Positions 21,300 to 26,864 are shown, numbered from the stretch's first letter. The stretch is 28,274 nucleotides of DNA from JAMCZZ01 sp964363695 (GCA_964363695.1 CAYIJI010000007.1:1-28274), one strand, 5' to 3'. The notes: generated from the sequence alone by a model not told the origin. Program-made: numbers and translations.

Positions 21300-22760
21300 A
21301 TGCGCTGTAAATTTTTTGTTTTACTGTTTTGTTTACTGTTTGGATCTATGATTACCGGTCTCCCGGTCACCGCCAAAGCGGAAGAAAAGACTGTTGCAGA
21401 GGAAAATAATAAATTAAATCCTGAATTGAGTAAATGCCTTAAAGAACAAATTGGGGATAAAATTTTTGAGGAAATTAAATCTGGCGAGAGGCAACCGACA
21501 GCTGAAGAAGGAAAGAAGGGAGAGATTTGTTTTCAAAAATACGGCCAAGATATGGGTTTTGGAAAAGATGGCAAACCTAAGGATTTAAACTTTTCTCCCG
21601 ACACCGATTCATGTCTCAAGAAAAAATTAGGAAGCGATTACAAAGATAAGCTGGCTAAAGTGAAGTCCCGGGAAGAAGGCGAGCGGATTATGGGGGAAGC
21701 CGAGTCCTGTTTTGGCGGCCCCGGCGGAAAGGAAAAAATGCCGGATTCTGTAAGACAGTGCATCATAAAAACAGCGGGAGAAGCAGAAGCCAATAAAATG
21801 TTTTCCGGCGAGCGCCCTAGTTCTGATTCAGCTATTTTTAAAAAGCTAGAAAATGCAGGGTGTTTTAAAGACTTTTCACATCGAGGGGGTCCGGGCGGAG
21901 AAAATCTATCGCCTGAAAAACAAAAATGTATCGAAGGCATAATGGGAAAGATGGATGCAGAGCCGACAGAAGAACAGAAAAAGCAAGTAGGGGAGAAATG
22001 TTTTGGCGGAGGCCCCGGAGGCCGTCCTCAACTTCCTGAAGCAGTAGAGAGTTGTTTACGGGAAAAATTGGGAAGCTCCTTTATGGACAAGCCAAAAGAA
22101 TCAATGTCTCCGGAAGAGAAAAATTTGGCCGGCGAATGCTTCCGGAAAAATAATTTTCAACCCGAAGGCGGCAATCCAGGCAATAAAGGACCGGAAATGT
22201 CAGCTGAGTCAAAATCGTGTATCGAAGGAATTATTGGACAGCCGCTTAATGGTCCTATTAATATTGGCGATGAAGCAAAGAATCGAATCAATAAAGAATG
22301 TTTTGGCGGAAAAGCCGATCAAATTACCGGCGAAGGAGGTCCGAGAGGCGCGACGAAGCAAGAAGCGAATGAATGCGCTAATCGTGTTACTGGAGGAGCG
22401 CCCGGGCCATATTCAGAAGAAATTCAACAGAGATTAAATCGTGAATGTTATAGTGAACAGCAGACCCCGAATAACGATAATCCCCGGGCCAATCCGGACA
22501 CGCAAGCTTGTGTCGACCGGATTGCCAGCGATACTTCGGTTCAGATGTCCTATGAAGAAAAACAGGCAAAAATTAATACAGAGTGCTTTAAGGGAGAGCG
22601 ATACGGCGAAGCGCCGCGCGACGACAGTCAGAGCGGACCAAACCCTGCTGACGGAACCACGCAAGGAAGTACTGGACCGGGCGGTTGTACTACAAAAGAA
22701 TGTGCGGAGCAGTATTGTCAAGCAAATCCCGGAGCCTGTTCGGGCCAGCCGCCACAATAA
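21300..22760 (+). CDS. Secreted protein of eight tandem two-cysteine modules
   Basis: A 486-aa protein. The signal peptide ends near AKAEE (residues 1 to about 28). The rest is eight divergent modules of about 35-55 residues. Each opens with x-C-[LIVA]-x3-[LIMT]-G (for example KCLKEQIG, SCLKKKLG, KCIEGIMG, SCIEGIIG) and closes with [EG]-C-[FY]. They are separated by Gly/Pro-rich linkers such as GGPGG. The tail adds four close cysteines (GCTTKECAEQYCQANPGAC). Paired cysteines in an exported protein suggest one disulfide per module. The role is unknown; a surface or adhesive scaffold is possible. AGGAGG precedes the ATG and directly follows the stop of the one-module gene. Confidence 0.85.
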   Translation: MRCKFFVLLFCLLFGSMITGLPVTAKAEEKTVAEENNKLNPELSKCLKEQIGDKIFEEIKSGERQPTAEEGKKGEICFQKYGQDMGFGKDGKPKDLNFSPDTDSCLKKKLGSDYKDKLAKVKSREEGERIMGEAESCFGGPGGKEKMPDSVRQCIIKTAGEAEANKMFSGERPSSDSAIFKKLENAGCFKDFSHRGGPGGENLSPEKQKCIEGIMGKMDAEPTEEQKKQVGEKCFGGGPGGRPQLPEAVESCLREKLGSSFMDKPKESMSPEEKNLAGECFRKNNFQPEGGNPGNKGPEMSAESKSCIEGIIGQPLNGPINIGDEAKNRINKECFGGKADQITGEGGPRGATKQEANECANRVTGGAPGPYSEEIQQRLNRECYSEQQTPNNDNPRANPDTQACVDRIASDTSVQMSYEEKQAKINTECFKGERYGEAPRDDSQSGPNPADGTTQGSTGPGGCTTKECAEQYCQANPGACSGQPPQ

Positions 22761-22908
22761 ACTAGCATGGAATAATTGAGTATTAAAAATAACTAGTTAG
22801 ATTACCGAGATTATTGTTTGGAATAACTTTTGGTTGTTTTGTTATTGCTTCTCTTGGAAAGACGGGCTTAAATTTGATAAGAAAAAGCGCTTACTTAAGA
22901 ATATTTTA

Positions 22909-23319
22909 ATGAAAAATACAAATTTATTCCAAAAACTTTTTTCTTCAGTAATTAACGCAATTGTTGTTTTTGTTATTTCTTTGCCATTTATATCTTTTAG
23001 TGAAAATATTCTTTTTAAGAGATTGATAGTAGTCGGCATCTTCTTTGTTTATTGCTTGGTTTTCATGTTTTTAAATAAGAATCGAGATCTTGGCATGATT
23101 ATTATGAAATCATACTGGAGGGAAAATTATCCAACCAAAAATCAATTTCTTTATAATGTACTTTATACCCTCAGTTTTGCCACATTATTTTTTCATATAT
23201 TTTTTCCACTTGATCTGTTTCTAATTAATATGCTTTTTCTACAGCTTCCGTTTGTCTTAATTACTGGAACAACATTGCATGGATATTTTTCCGGTAAGAT
23301 GATTACAGTGGTAAAATAA
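22909..23319 (+). CDS. RDD-like small membrane protein
   Basis: A 136-aa protein from ATG 22909; an upstream TTG would add 25 polar residues that look non-native. Three or four hydrophobic segments flank NRDLGMIIMKSYW, which recalls the conserved Arg/Asp segment of RDD-family membrane proteins. The C-terminal TTLHGYFSGKMITV looks conserved. Function is unknown. No good Shine-Dalgarno. The 148-bp gap before it shows no feature I can support. Confidence 0.65.
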   Translation: MKNTNLFQKLFSSVINAIVVFVISLPFISFSENILFKRLIVVGIFFVYCLVFMFLNKNRDLGMIIMKSYWRENYPTKNQFLYNVLYTLSFATLFFHIFFPLDLFLINMLFLQLPFVLITGTTLHGYFSGKMITVVK

Positions 23320-23337
23320 TAATACTTAACAATAAGA

Positions 23338-23366
23338 TTGACTTCTAAAGTGTGGGAGTCTATTTT
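23338..23366 (+). promoter_or_regulatory. Promoter of the 119-aa gene
   Basis: TTGACT (23338-23343) and TATTTT (23361-23366) separated by 17 bp, about 30 bp before the ribosome-binding site. Confidence 0.5.
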
Positions 23367-23403
23367 AATAGAGGAAAGACCGCGACAGAAAAGAGGTGAT
23401 AAA

Positions 23404-23763
23404 ATGGATTACTCGGTAGTGGGTATGTATCTTTTTGCATTCGTTTTCTGCTTCTTTGTTGCCATGGGCGCTGTGGGAGGAACAATTCCAGGAGATATCT
23501 CTAGATTTCCGAAGACATTAAGCTTTGCAATAAAGTTTAGTAAGCTGGGCGTGATATCTTGCAGGATATTTGCTTTTGTCTCCGGAATTATCTTTGGAAT
23601 CTTTGGCATTCTAACTCTCAGTTTCATGGCTGAGAATGCGGGTCTAATGCTTTTATCTGACCTGCTCATCCGGCTTTCTTTCTTTCCCTTGGCGCTGTTT
23701 GGAGGATTCCTTTACTGGATACTCCACAAGATCGTCCCGGATGTTCGTATTATGGGGGAGTGA
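23404..23763 (+). CDS. Small multi-pass membrane protein
   Basis: A 119-aa protein with three to four hydrophobic segments (about 5-28, 45-70, 75-115) and short loops; no family recognised. ATG 23404 is chosen because AGAGGTGAT lies directly upstream; the longer frame from 23338 would start inside the promoter. The next small gene has an almost identical ribosome-binding site (AAGAGGTGAAGTT), so the pair probably shares origin and expression. Confidence 0.7.
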   Translation: MDYSVVGMYLFAFVFCFFVAMGAVGGTIPGDISRFPKTLSFAIKFSKLGVISCRIFAFVSGIIFGIFGILTLSFMAENAGLMLLSDLLIRLSFFPLALFGGFLYWILHKIVPDVRIMGE

Positions 23764-23789
23764 TGTAGATTGATAGTGCGTTGTTCGAT

Positions 23790-23818
23790 CTGGAGCAAGG
23801 TCCGGGACCTTGCTCCAG
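23790..23818. repeat. Near-perfect palindrome with 14-bp arms
   Basis: CTGGAGCAAGGTCC and its exact complement are separated by a single G. It lies between two small membrane-protein genes and is not followed by a T run, so it is not a classical terminator. It could be a cruciform, a protein-binding site or an inserted repeat. Confidence 0.7.
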
Positions 23819-23843
23819 TGCTCTTCTGAAAAGAGGTGAAGTT

Positions 23844-23996
23844 GTGTTAGAGTGTTTGTCGAGAGCATCTCTTTGGGCGGTGCTGTTTTTCACCACTATT
23901 GACTGGAACCAGCTTGCAATCACTGCTCTCTGGGGGTTTGCAGCCTGCTACAGTTTTGTTGTTTTCCTTCTCGACTATGATGTTGAAGAGGACTGA
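23844..23996 (+). CDS. 50-aa membrane protein
   Basis: A short frame starting at GTG 23844, preceded by AAGAGGTGAAGTT. Two hydrophobic stretches (WAVLFFTTI and LAITALWGFAACYSFVVFLL) are followed by an acidic tail, DYDVEED. It probably spans the membrane twice. No family recognised. An upstream alternative start would run through the palindrome and is less likely. A weak hairpin (GAGGAGA/TCTCCTC, 23999-24026) follows the stop. Confidence 0.55.
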   Translation: MLECLSRASLWAVLFFTTIDWNQLAITALWGFAACYSFVVFLLDYDVEED

Positions 23997-24078
23997 CCGA
24001 GGAGACGCATAAGACTGTTTCTCCTCAATTAAAATTATTGGTGAGATATATTAATCTTAATATTAGAAATAAACTTGG

Positions 24079-24203
24079 GTAACCACTCACTGCCCCCTGT
24101 TGTCATCCCAGACTGCAAGCTTGAGATCTGGGATCCAGAGAGTTAGTCTGCTTGCATAATTTCTAGATTCCAGATCAAGTCTGGAATGACAGTGAGTGGT
24201 TAC
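24079..24203. mobile_element. MITE-like element 3 with exact 8-bp target duplication
   Basis: Perfect 14-bp terminal inverted repeats GTAACCACTCACTG (24079-24092) with the complement at 24190-24203. They are flanked immediately on both sides by AAACTTGG (24071-24078 and 24204-24211), an exact 8-bp direct repeat. The inside folds into two hairpins (ATCCCAGA...TCTGGGAT and ATTCCAGA...TCTGGAAT) and contains the shared 23-bp core at 24101-24123. No coding capacity. The intact ends suggest the youngest insertion of the three. It sits just upstream of the tRNA operon promoter. Confidence 0.9.
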
Positions 24204-24214
24204 AAACTTGGTGG

Positions 24215-24243
24215 TTGAATTTATTCCTTAAAAATGTTACAAT
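24215..24243 (+). promoter_or_regulatory. Promoter of the tRNA/rpmG operon
   Basis: TTGAAT (24215-24220) and TACAAT (24238-24243) with a 17-bp spacer, about 35 bp before tRNA-Thr. The MITE target duplication ends 3 bp upstream of the -35 box. Confidence 0.7.
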
Positions 24244-24281
24244 TTTTTTGTTAATTTATGAGGAGATCGTGGCGCGCCTAA

Positions 24282-24357
24282 GCCGATGTAGCTCAGTTGG
24301 TAGAGCACACCCTTGGTAAGGGTGAGGTCACGGATTCGAGTTCCGTCGTCGGCTCCA
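24282..24357 (+). tRNA. tRNA-Thr(GGT)
   Basis: A 76-nt cloverleaf. Acceptor GCCGATG/CGTCGGC, D arm GCTC/GAGC, anticodon stem CACCC/GGGTG with loop TTGGTAA (anticodon GGT), T arm ACGGA/TCCGT. Discriminator T and encoded CCA. The CCA overlaps the first bases of a following hairpin. Confidence 0.97.
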
Positions 24358-24520
24358 CGTAAAAATCGAACAAAGTGAGATTTTTACGTGTCACGTGATT
24401 GCGAAGCAATTTTACGTGGCTGGTAAACTTAACTACCAGTTCGATTCACGTGGCACGGCCGTGATTGCGAAGCAATTTTACGCAACTGATCATTTAATCC
24501 CACTTGGTCACGTGGCACAA
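24356..24520 (+). repeat. tRNA-3' hairpin plus two tandem structured repeat units
   Basis: CACGTAAAAATC (24356-24367, starting in the tRNA CCA) pairs perfectly with GATTTTTACGTG (24379-24390). Two units follow: alpha (24394-24459, 66 bp) and beta (24460 to about 24520). Each begins CGTG-ATTGC-GAA-GCAAT-TTTACG, a hairpin, and ends near CACGTGGCA. Alpha also holds CTGGT...ACCAG and a T-loop-like GTTCGATTC. A partly inverted, decayed copy follows to about 24552. Confidence 0.85.
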
Positions 24521-24568
24521 TGTAAAATCACTTTGTGCTCACGTTGCACGGCAGCTAATGTTTAGAAG

Positions 24569-24577
24569 TGTTATAAT
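24569..24577 (+). promoter_or_regulatory. Extended -10 upstream of the GIY-YIG gene
   Basis: TGT-TATAAT ending 13 bp before the ATG at 24591, with no good -35. It would give the nuclease gene its own very short-leader transcript inside the tRNA operon. Confidence 0.5.
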
Positions 24578-24590
24578 ATAGGAACATTAG

Positions 24591-24872
24591 ATGGTTAGAC
24601 TGTTTTATGTTTATATTATTGAGAATTCTTTAAATAGCGGCTGGTATATCGGTTTTTCTACGGATGTTGAAAGAAGACTAGAAGAGCATAACACTAAAAT
24701 TGGGAGCTCACATACCAGAAAAGCAAAAGGAGATTGGAAGCTAATATATCTAGAAGGTTATATTGATAAAAGAGATGCTTTAGGCCGTGAGAAATATTTA
24801 AAAAGTGGATCTGGTCGAAAATATATTAAAAAACAATTGGTACATTACATTGAAAATAATATGCTGAGGTAG
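24591..24872 (+). CDS. Stand-alone GIY-YIG domain endonuclease
   Basis: A 93-aa protein that is essentially one GIY-YIG nuclease domain: YVY at residues 6-8, WYIG at 18-21, then RRLEEHN (28-34) and a C-terminal REKYLKSGSGRKYIKK, where the metal-binding Glu is expected. Members of this UPF0213/YhbQ-like group are small structure-dependent nucleases, and free-standing copies are frequent in Patescibacteria. No Shine-Dalgarno; the upstream extended -10 suggests a short leader. The last 10 bases overlap the acceptor end of tRNA-Tyr, and the stop TAG is bases 8-10 of that tRNA. It sits between repeat units in a tRNA operon, a placement that could reflect homing. Confidence 0.9.
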   Translation: MVRLFYVYIIENSLNSGWYIGFSTDVERRLEEHNTKIGSSHTRKAKGDWKLIYLEGYIDKRDALGREKYLKSGSGRKYIKKQLVHYIENNMLR

Positions 24873-24949
24873 CGAAGTGGTCAAACGCAACAGACTGTAA
24901 ATCTGTCGGCCTCGTGCCTTCGAAGGTTCGAACCCTTCCCTCAGCACCA
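24863..24949 (+). tRNA. tRNA-Tyr(GTA)
   Basis: An 87-nt class II tRNA. Acceptor GCTGAGG/CCTCAGC, anticodon stem ACAGA/TCTGT with loop CTGTAAA (anticodon GTA), a long variable arm, T arm with GGTTCGAACCC, and encoded CCA. Its first 10 bases are also the end of the GIY-YIG gene. Confidence 0.96.
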
Positions 24950-25052
24950 CGTAAAAATCGAGCGTTTAAGCGAAATTTTTACGTGCCCCGTGATGACTTG
25001 TCATTTTACGGGGCTGGTCAACATAACAATGGCTCGATTCACGTGGCACAGC
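24948..25052 (+). repeat. tRNA-3' hairpin plus one structured repeat unit
   Basis: CACGTAAAAAT (24948-24958, from within the tRNA-Tyr CCA) pairs with ATTTTTACGTG (24975-24985). One alpha-type unit follows (24989-25052, 64 bp). Its hairpin is ATGAC-TT-GTCAT instead of ATTGC-GAA-GCAAT, keeping the pairing with different bases. Confidence 0.85.
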
Positions 25053-25062
25053 CATCAAAATT

Positions 25063-25137
25063 GCCGCCTTAGCTCAACGGTAGAGCAACTGTTTTGTAAA
25101 CAGTAGGTTGTGGGTTCAAATCCCTCAGGCGGCTCCA
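25063..25137 (+). tRNA. tRNA-Thr(TGT)
   Basis: A 75-nt cloverleaf. Acceptor GCCGCCT/AGGCGGC, D arm GCTC/GAGC, anticodon stem ACTGT/ACAGT with loop TTTGTAA (anticodon TGT), T arm GTGGG/CCCTC with one T-T mismatch, discriminator T and encoded CCA. Confidence 0.95.
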
Positions 25138-25426
25138 CGTAAAACCAAGCGAAGCATGTGTTTTACGTGTCGCGTGATTGCGAAGCAATTTTACGTGGCT
25201 GTTAAACTTAACTACCAGTTCGATTCACGTGGCACGGCCGTGATTACGAAGTAATTTTACGCGACTGATCATTTAATCCCACTTGGTCACGTGGCGCAGC
25301 CGTGATGACTTGTCATTTTACGGGGCTGGTCAACATAACAATGGCTCGATTCACGTGGCACAGCCGTGTGAGCGAAGCGATTTTACGCGACTGATCATTT
25401 AATCCCGCTTGGTCACGTGGCACAGC
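25136..25426 (+). repeat. tRNA-3' hairpin plus four tandem structured repeat units (alpha-beta-alpha-beta)
   Basis: CACGTAAAAC (25136-25145, from the tRNA CCA) pairs with GTTTTACGTG (25160-25169). Units follow at 25173-25238 (66 bp), 25239-25300 (62), 25301-25364 (64) and 25365-25426 (62), alternating two types. The second unit has ATTAC-GAA-GTAAT where others have ATTGC-GAA-GCAAT, a compensatory change. Beta units share ACTGATCATTTAATCCC, and alpha units share TTCGATTC or CTCGATTC before CACGTGGC. Confidence 0.88.
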
Positions 25427-25480
25427 CAGAACACGCGGAATTTAAAATAAATTTATAAATAATGAATCATTAAGGAATTT

Positions 25481-25648
25481 ATGGCAAAAGAAGCAAGAAA
25501 ACTAGTAACTCTTGAATGCGAAAAATGCAAAGCCAGAAATTATCACACCGAAAAAAGGCTAAAAGGCCAAGATGTGATAAAGAGAATTGAACTGGTTAAA
25601 TATTGCAAAGTCGAAAAAGCAAGAACATTGCACAAAGAAACAAAATAA
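25481..25648 (+). CDS. rpmG: 50S ribosomal protein L33
   Basis: A 55-aa ribosomal protein of the large subunit. VTLECEKCKARNYHTEK and the closing YCKVEKARTLHKETK are the L33 signature; the family ends in TLHKETK. The first CxxC pair (C13, C16) is kept. In the second pair only the first Cys remains, Glu replacing the other (YCKVE against the usual YCPRC), so zinc binding is probably weakened or lost. TAAGGAA lies before the ATG. It sits between tRNA-Thr and tRNA-Trp, its common neighbourhood. Confidence 0.95.
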   Translation: MAKEARKLVTLECEKCKARNYHTEKRLKGQDVIKRIELVKYCKVEKARTLHKETK

Positions 25649-25676
25649 TTAGAATTGACAAACAATTCTAACTTAT

Positions 25677-25757
25677 AGGGCCATAGTTTCCACCCAAGGC
25701 GGGATCTCGCCCAAGGGGCGGAAAATGGTATAACGAGGGTCTCCAACCCCGCACCCT
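25677..25757 (+). pseudogene. Broken tRNA-Trp-like gene, 5' portion
   Basis: AGGGCCA-TA-GTT, then AAATGGTATAAC and AGGGT-CTCCAA...ACCCT parallel the intact tRNA-Trp 30 bp downstream (AGGCCCT-TA-GTT, AAACGGTATAAT, CTCCAAA). A hairpin-forming insert of about 35 bp splits the D loop, and the anticodon loop has about five extra bases. T arm and 3' acceptor are absent here. A piece with a perfectly complementary acceptor lies at 26886-26892. Confidence 0.6.
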
Positions 25758-25785
25758 TAATAAAAATTACTATGCAAATTATGAT

Positions 25786-25859
25786 AGGCCCTTAGTTAAA
25801 CGGTATAATGCGAGTCTCCAAAACTTGAGTCAGAGGTCCGACTCCTCTAGGGCCTGCCA
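25786..25859 (+). tRNA. tRNA-Trp(CCA)
   Basis: A 74-nt cloverleaf. Acceptor AGGCCCT/AGGGCCT, anticodon stem CGAGT/ACTTG with loop CTCCAAA (anticodon CCA), T arm AGAGG/CCTCT with TCCGACT, discriminator G and encoded CCA. Last gene of the tRNA/rpmG operon. Confidence 0.95.
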
Positions 25860-25901
25860 CAATTTGCAAAAGGGTGTCGGGGCGATTCCCCTGCCAAAAA
25901 C

Positions 25902-25926
25902 AGATCAATAGAATTGGTCTTTTTTT
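25902..25926 (+). terminator. Intrinsic terminator after tRNA-Trp
   Basis: AGATCAA pairs with TTGGTCT over a 5-nt loop and continues into T7. It lies 42 bp after tRNA-Trp. A short T-arm-like scrap (GGGGCGATTCCCC then TGCCA, about 25879-25896) lies just before it. Confidence 0.85.
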
Positions 25927-25980
25927 GTTACAAAGTATATGAATAATGAAAAAGCCTAATTTCGTAATCAAAAGAGAACC

Positions 25981-26064
25981 GTCCCCTTTGCGGCCCCTTC
26001 ACCGGAAAATATCAAAAAAATCGAAGAATACATCGCTATTCTTCAAGATTATATGAAGAACTGA
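25981..26064 (+). pseudogene. Possible C-terminal gene remnant
   Basis: A 27-codon frame without a start reads VPFAAPSPENIKKIEEYIA, then ILQDYMKN and TGA. The helical end looks protein-like, and it is followed by the MITE at 26104. Family unknown; could be chance. Nothing else is evident between 25927 and 26103. Confidence 0.2.
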
Positions 26065-26103
26065 ACACTAGATCTATTTTTTCTTTTTTTTATTATTACT
26101 CAT

Positions 26104-26176
26104 TAGACTTCTTTCAAAACCCCATTTATTAGCTTAAGTTTTAATTCGCCGGAAAGAGGGTTTTGAAAGAAGTCTA
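26104..26176. mobile_element. 73-bp MITE-like element with 19-bp perfect terminal repeats
   Basis: TAGACTTCTTTCAAAACCC (26104-26122) and its exact complement (26158-26176) enclose only 35 bp. The sequence is unrelated to the three other elements, so a second transposase must have been involved. No clear target duplication beyond a possible TA. Confidence 0.8.
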
Positions 26177-26211
26177 TTACATCTTTTTTAAGTCTTTGAC
26201 ATTATCAACAA

Positions 26212-26240
26212 TTGACATTTCATTACTTTTTTGATAGATT
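26212..26240 (+). promoter_or_regulatory. Promoter of a candidate small RNA
   Basis: Consensus TTGACA (26212-26217) and TAGATT (26235-26240) with an exact 17-bp spacer. No protein gene follows on this strand, but a structured segment and a terminator do. Confidence 0.6.
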
Positions 26241-26246
26241 TGTATT

Positions 26247-26336
26247 GTGTTAGTGGGACGAAAGTCCTTCTTCGGCTAAGAATATTCTAAGCTGAGACAC
26301 TAGCACACCGAAGAACGCCCTTTGCGGGTGTTTTTT
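26247..26336 (+). ncRNA. Candidate structured small RNA convergent with the nuclease-like gene
   Basis: About 90 nt between a promoter and an intrinsic terminator. GTGTTAGTG (26247-26255) pairs with CACTAGCAC (26298-26306). This encloses a GGAC-GAAA-GTCC tetraloop hairpin (26256-26267) and a TCGGCT/AGCTGA hairpin (26272-26295), forming a three-way junction. The terminator is AACGCCC-tttgc-GGGTGTT with T6 (26314-26336). TTCTTCGG (26268-26275) can alternatively pair with CCGAAGAA (26308-26315), excluding the other folds. Its 3' end is antisense to the last codons of the gene at 26300-26746. No known RNA family is recognised. Confidence 0.4.
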
Positions 26337-26746
26337 GGTTTCTTAGGAGGTTTAGACCTGTTGTTATGAGGCATTACACTCAAAAATTTTGCTTTGCCAG
26401 TGCCTATCTTCTCAACAATGACTCTAATTTCAGTGCCTTTTTTAATTTCACATACTATTTCGTGTCTTACCCCTAATTTTGATTTTCCTTTTATTGTTTT
26501 CTTAACTTGTCTAGTATCGGATACATTAGTGCATTTTTTTAGTACTTCTGGTGCGTGTTTTAAACACATCAACTTCATATATCGCTCGCTGAATTTTCGT
26601 GGTTGCCGATTGGATTTGTAAAGCAAATGATTAAATCCTTCAGAGGTAAAAAAGACAGTTTCTTCAAGAATTGGACAGCTCACAGAAACAATACTTTTGT
26701 AGAAAGCTCTCTGCTCCTCAATAAGTTTCTGAATGTTCTTTTTCAT
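26300..26746 (-). CDS. Possible BECR-fold (PBECR-like) nuclease or toxin
   Basis: A 148-aa protein. The order VFFTSEGFNHLLYKSNRQPRKF (only partly quoted: FFTSEGFNHLLYK), a helix KLMCLKHAPEVL, and later strands EIVCEIKKGTEIRVIVEKIGTGK (core IRVIVEK) followed by KFLSVMPH resembles phage-associated barnase-EndoU-ColicinE5/RelE-like nucleases. In those proteins GFxHL and a final SIxP-type strand are shared. Catalytic residues cannot be assigned with certainty; H30s-region His and the basic tail are candidates. No antitoxin-like protein gene adjoins it. Its start has only a weak Shine-Dalgarno. It lies in a region of MITEs and tRNA fragments, consistent with a mobile accessory gene. Confidence 0.5.
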   Translation of the reverse strand: MKKNIQKLIEEQRAFYKSIVSVSCPILEETVFFTSEGFNHLLYKSNRQPRKFSERYMKLMCLKHAPEVLKKCTNVSDTRQVKKTIKGKSKLGVRHEIVCEIKKGTEIRVIVEKIGTGKAKFLSVMPHNNRSKPPKKPKNTRKGRSSVC

Positions 26747-26771
26747 TTCCGCTCACTTAGTAAATGTTTAT

Positions 26772-26797
26772 AAAAAAAAGGAGAATTAGCCACCTCC
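26772..26797 (-). terminator. Short hairpin and T8 in the leader of the nuclease-like gene
   Basis: On the minus strand GGAG(G) pairs with (T)CTCC, directly followed by eight T. It begins at the predicted transcription start, so it could abort transcripts early. The stem is short and the call is tentative. Confidence 0.35.
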
Positions 26798-26804
26798 GAT
26801 TGCT

Positions 26805-26834
26805 ATTTTATCACAAAATTGCTTGCTCATTCAA
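26805..26834 (-). promoter_or_regulatory. Promoter of the nuclease-like gene
   Basis: TTGAAT (26829-26834) and TAAAAT (26805-26810) on the minus strand with an 18-bp spacer. The start would be near 26798, about 50 nt before the ATG. Confidence 0.5.
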
Positions 26835-26864
26835 TCCTCAGATAGTGGATAAGTTAGCAAACGA

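Noticed and set aside
24394..25426. CRISPR array or integron attC cassette array
   Set aside because: The units are contiguous 62-66-bp repeats with no unique spacers, so not CRISPR. No GTTRRRY/RYYYAAC core sites or integrase are seen, so not attC.
26247..26336. Hammerhead or other known self-cleaving ribozyme, because of a three-way junction with GAAA
   Set aside because: No CTGATGA core exists on either strand, and GAAA is a tetraloop, not a junction strand.
26247..26746. Type III toxin-antitoxin (RNA antitoxin repeats upstream of an endoribonuclease)
   Set aside because: The RNA is not a tandem repeat, lies on the opposite strand downstream of the gene, and the protein does not look like ToxN.
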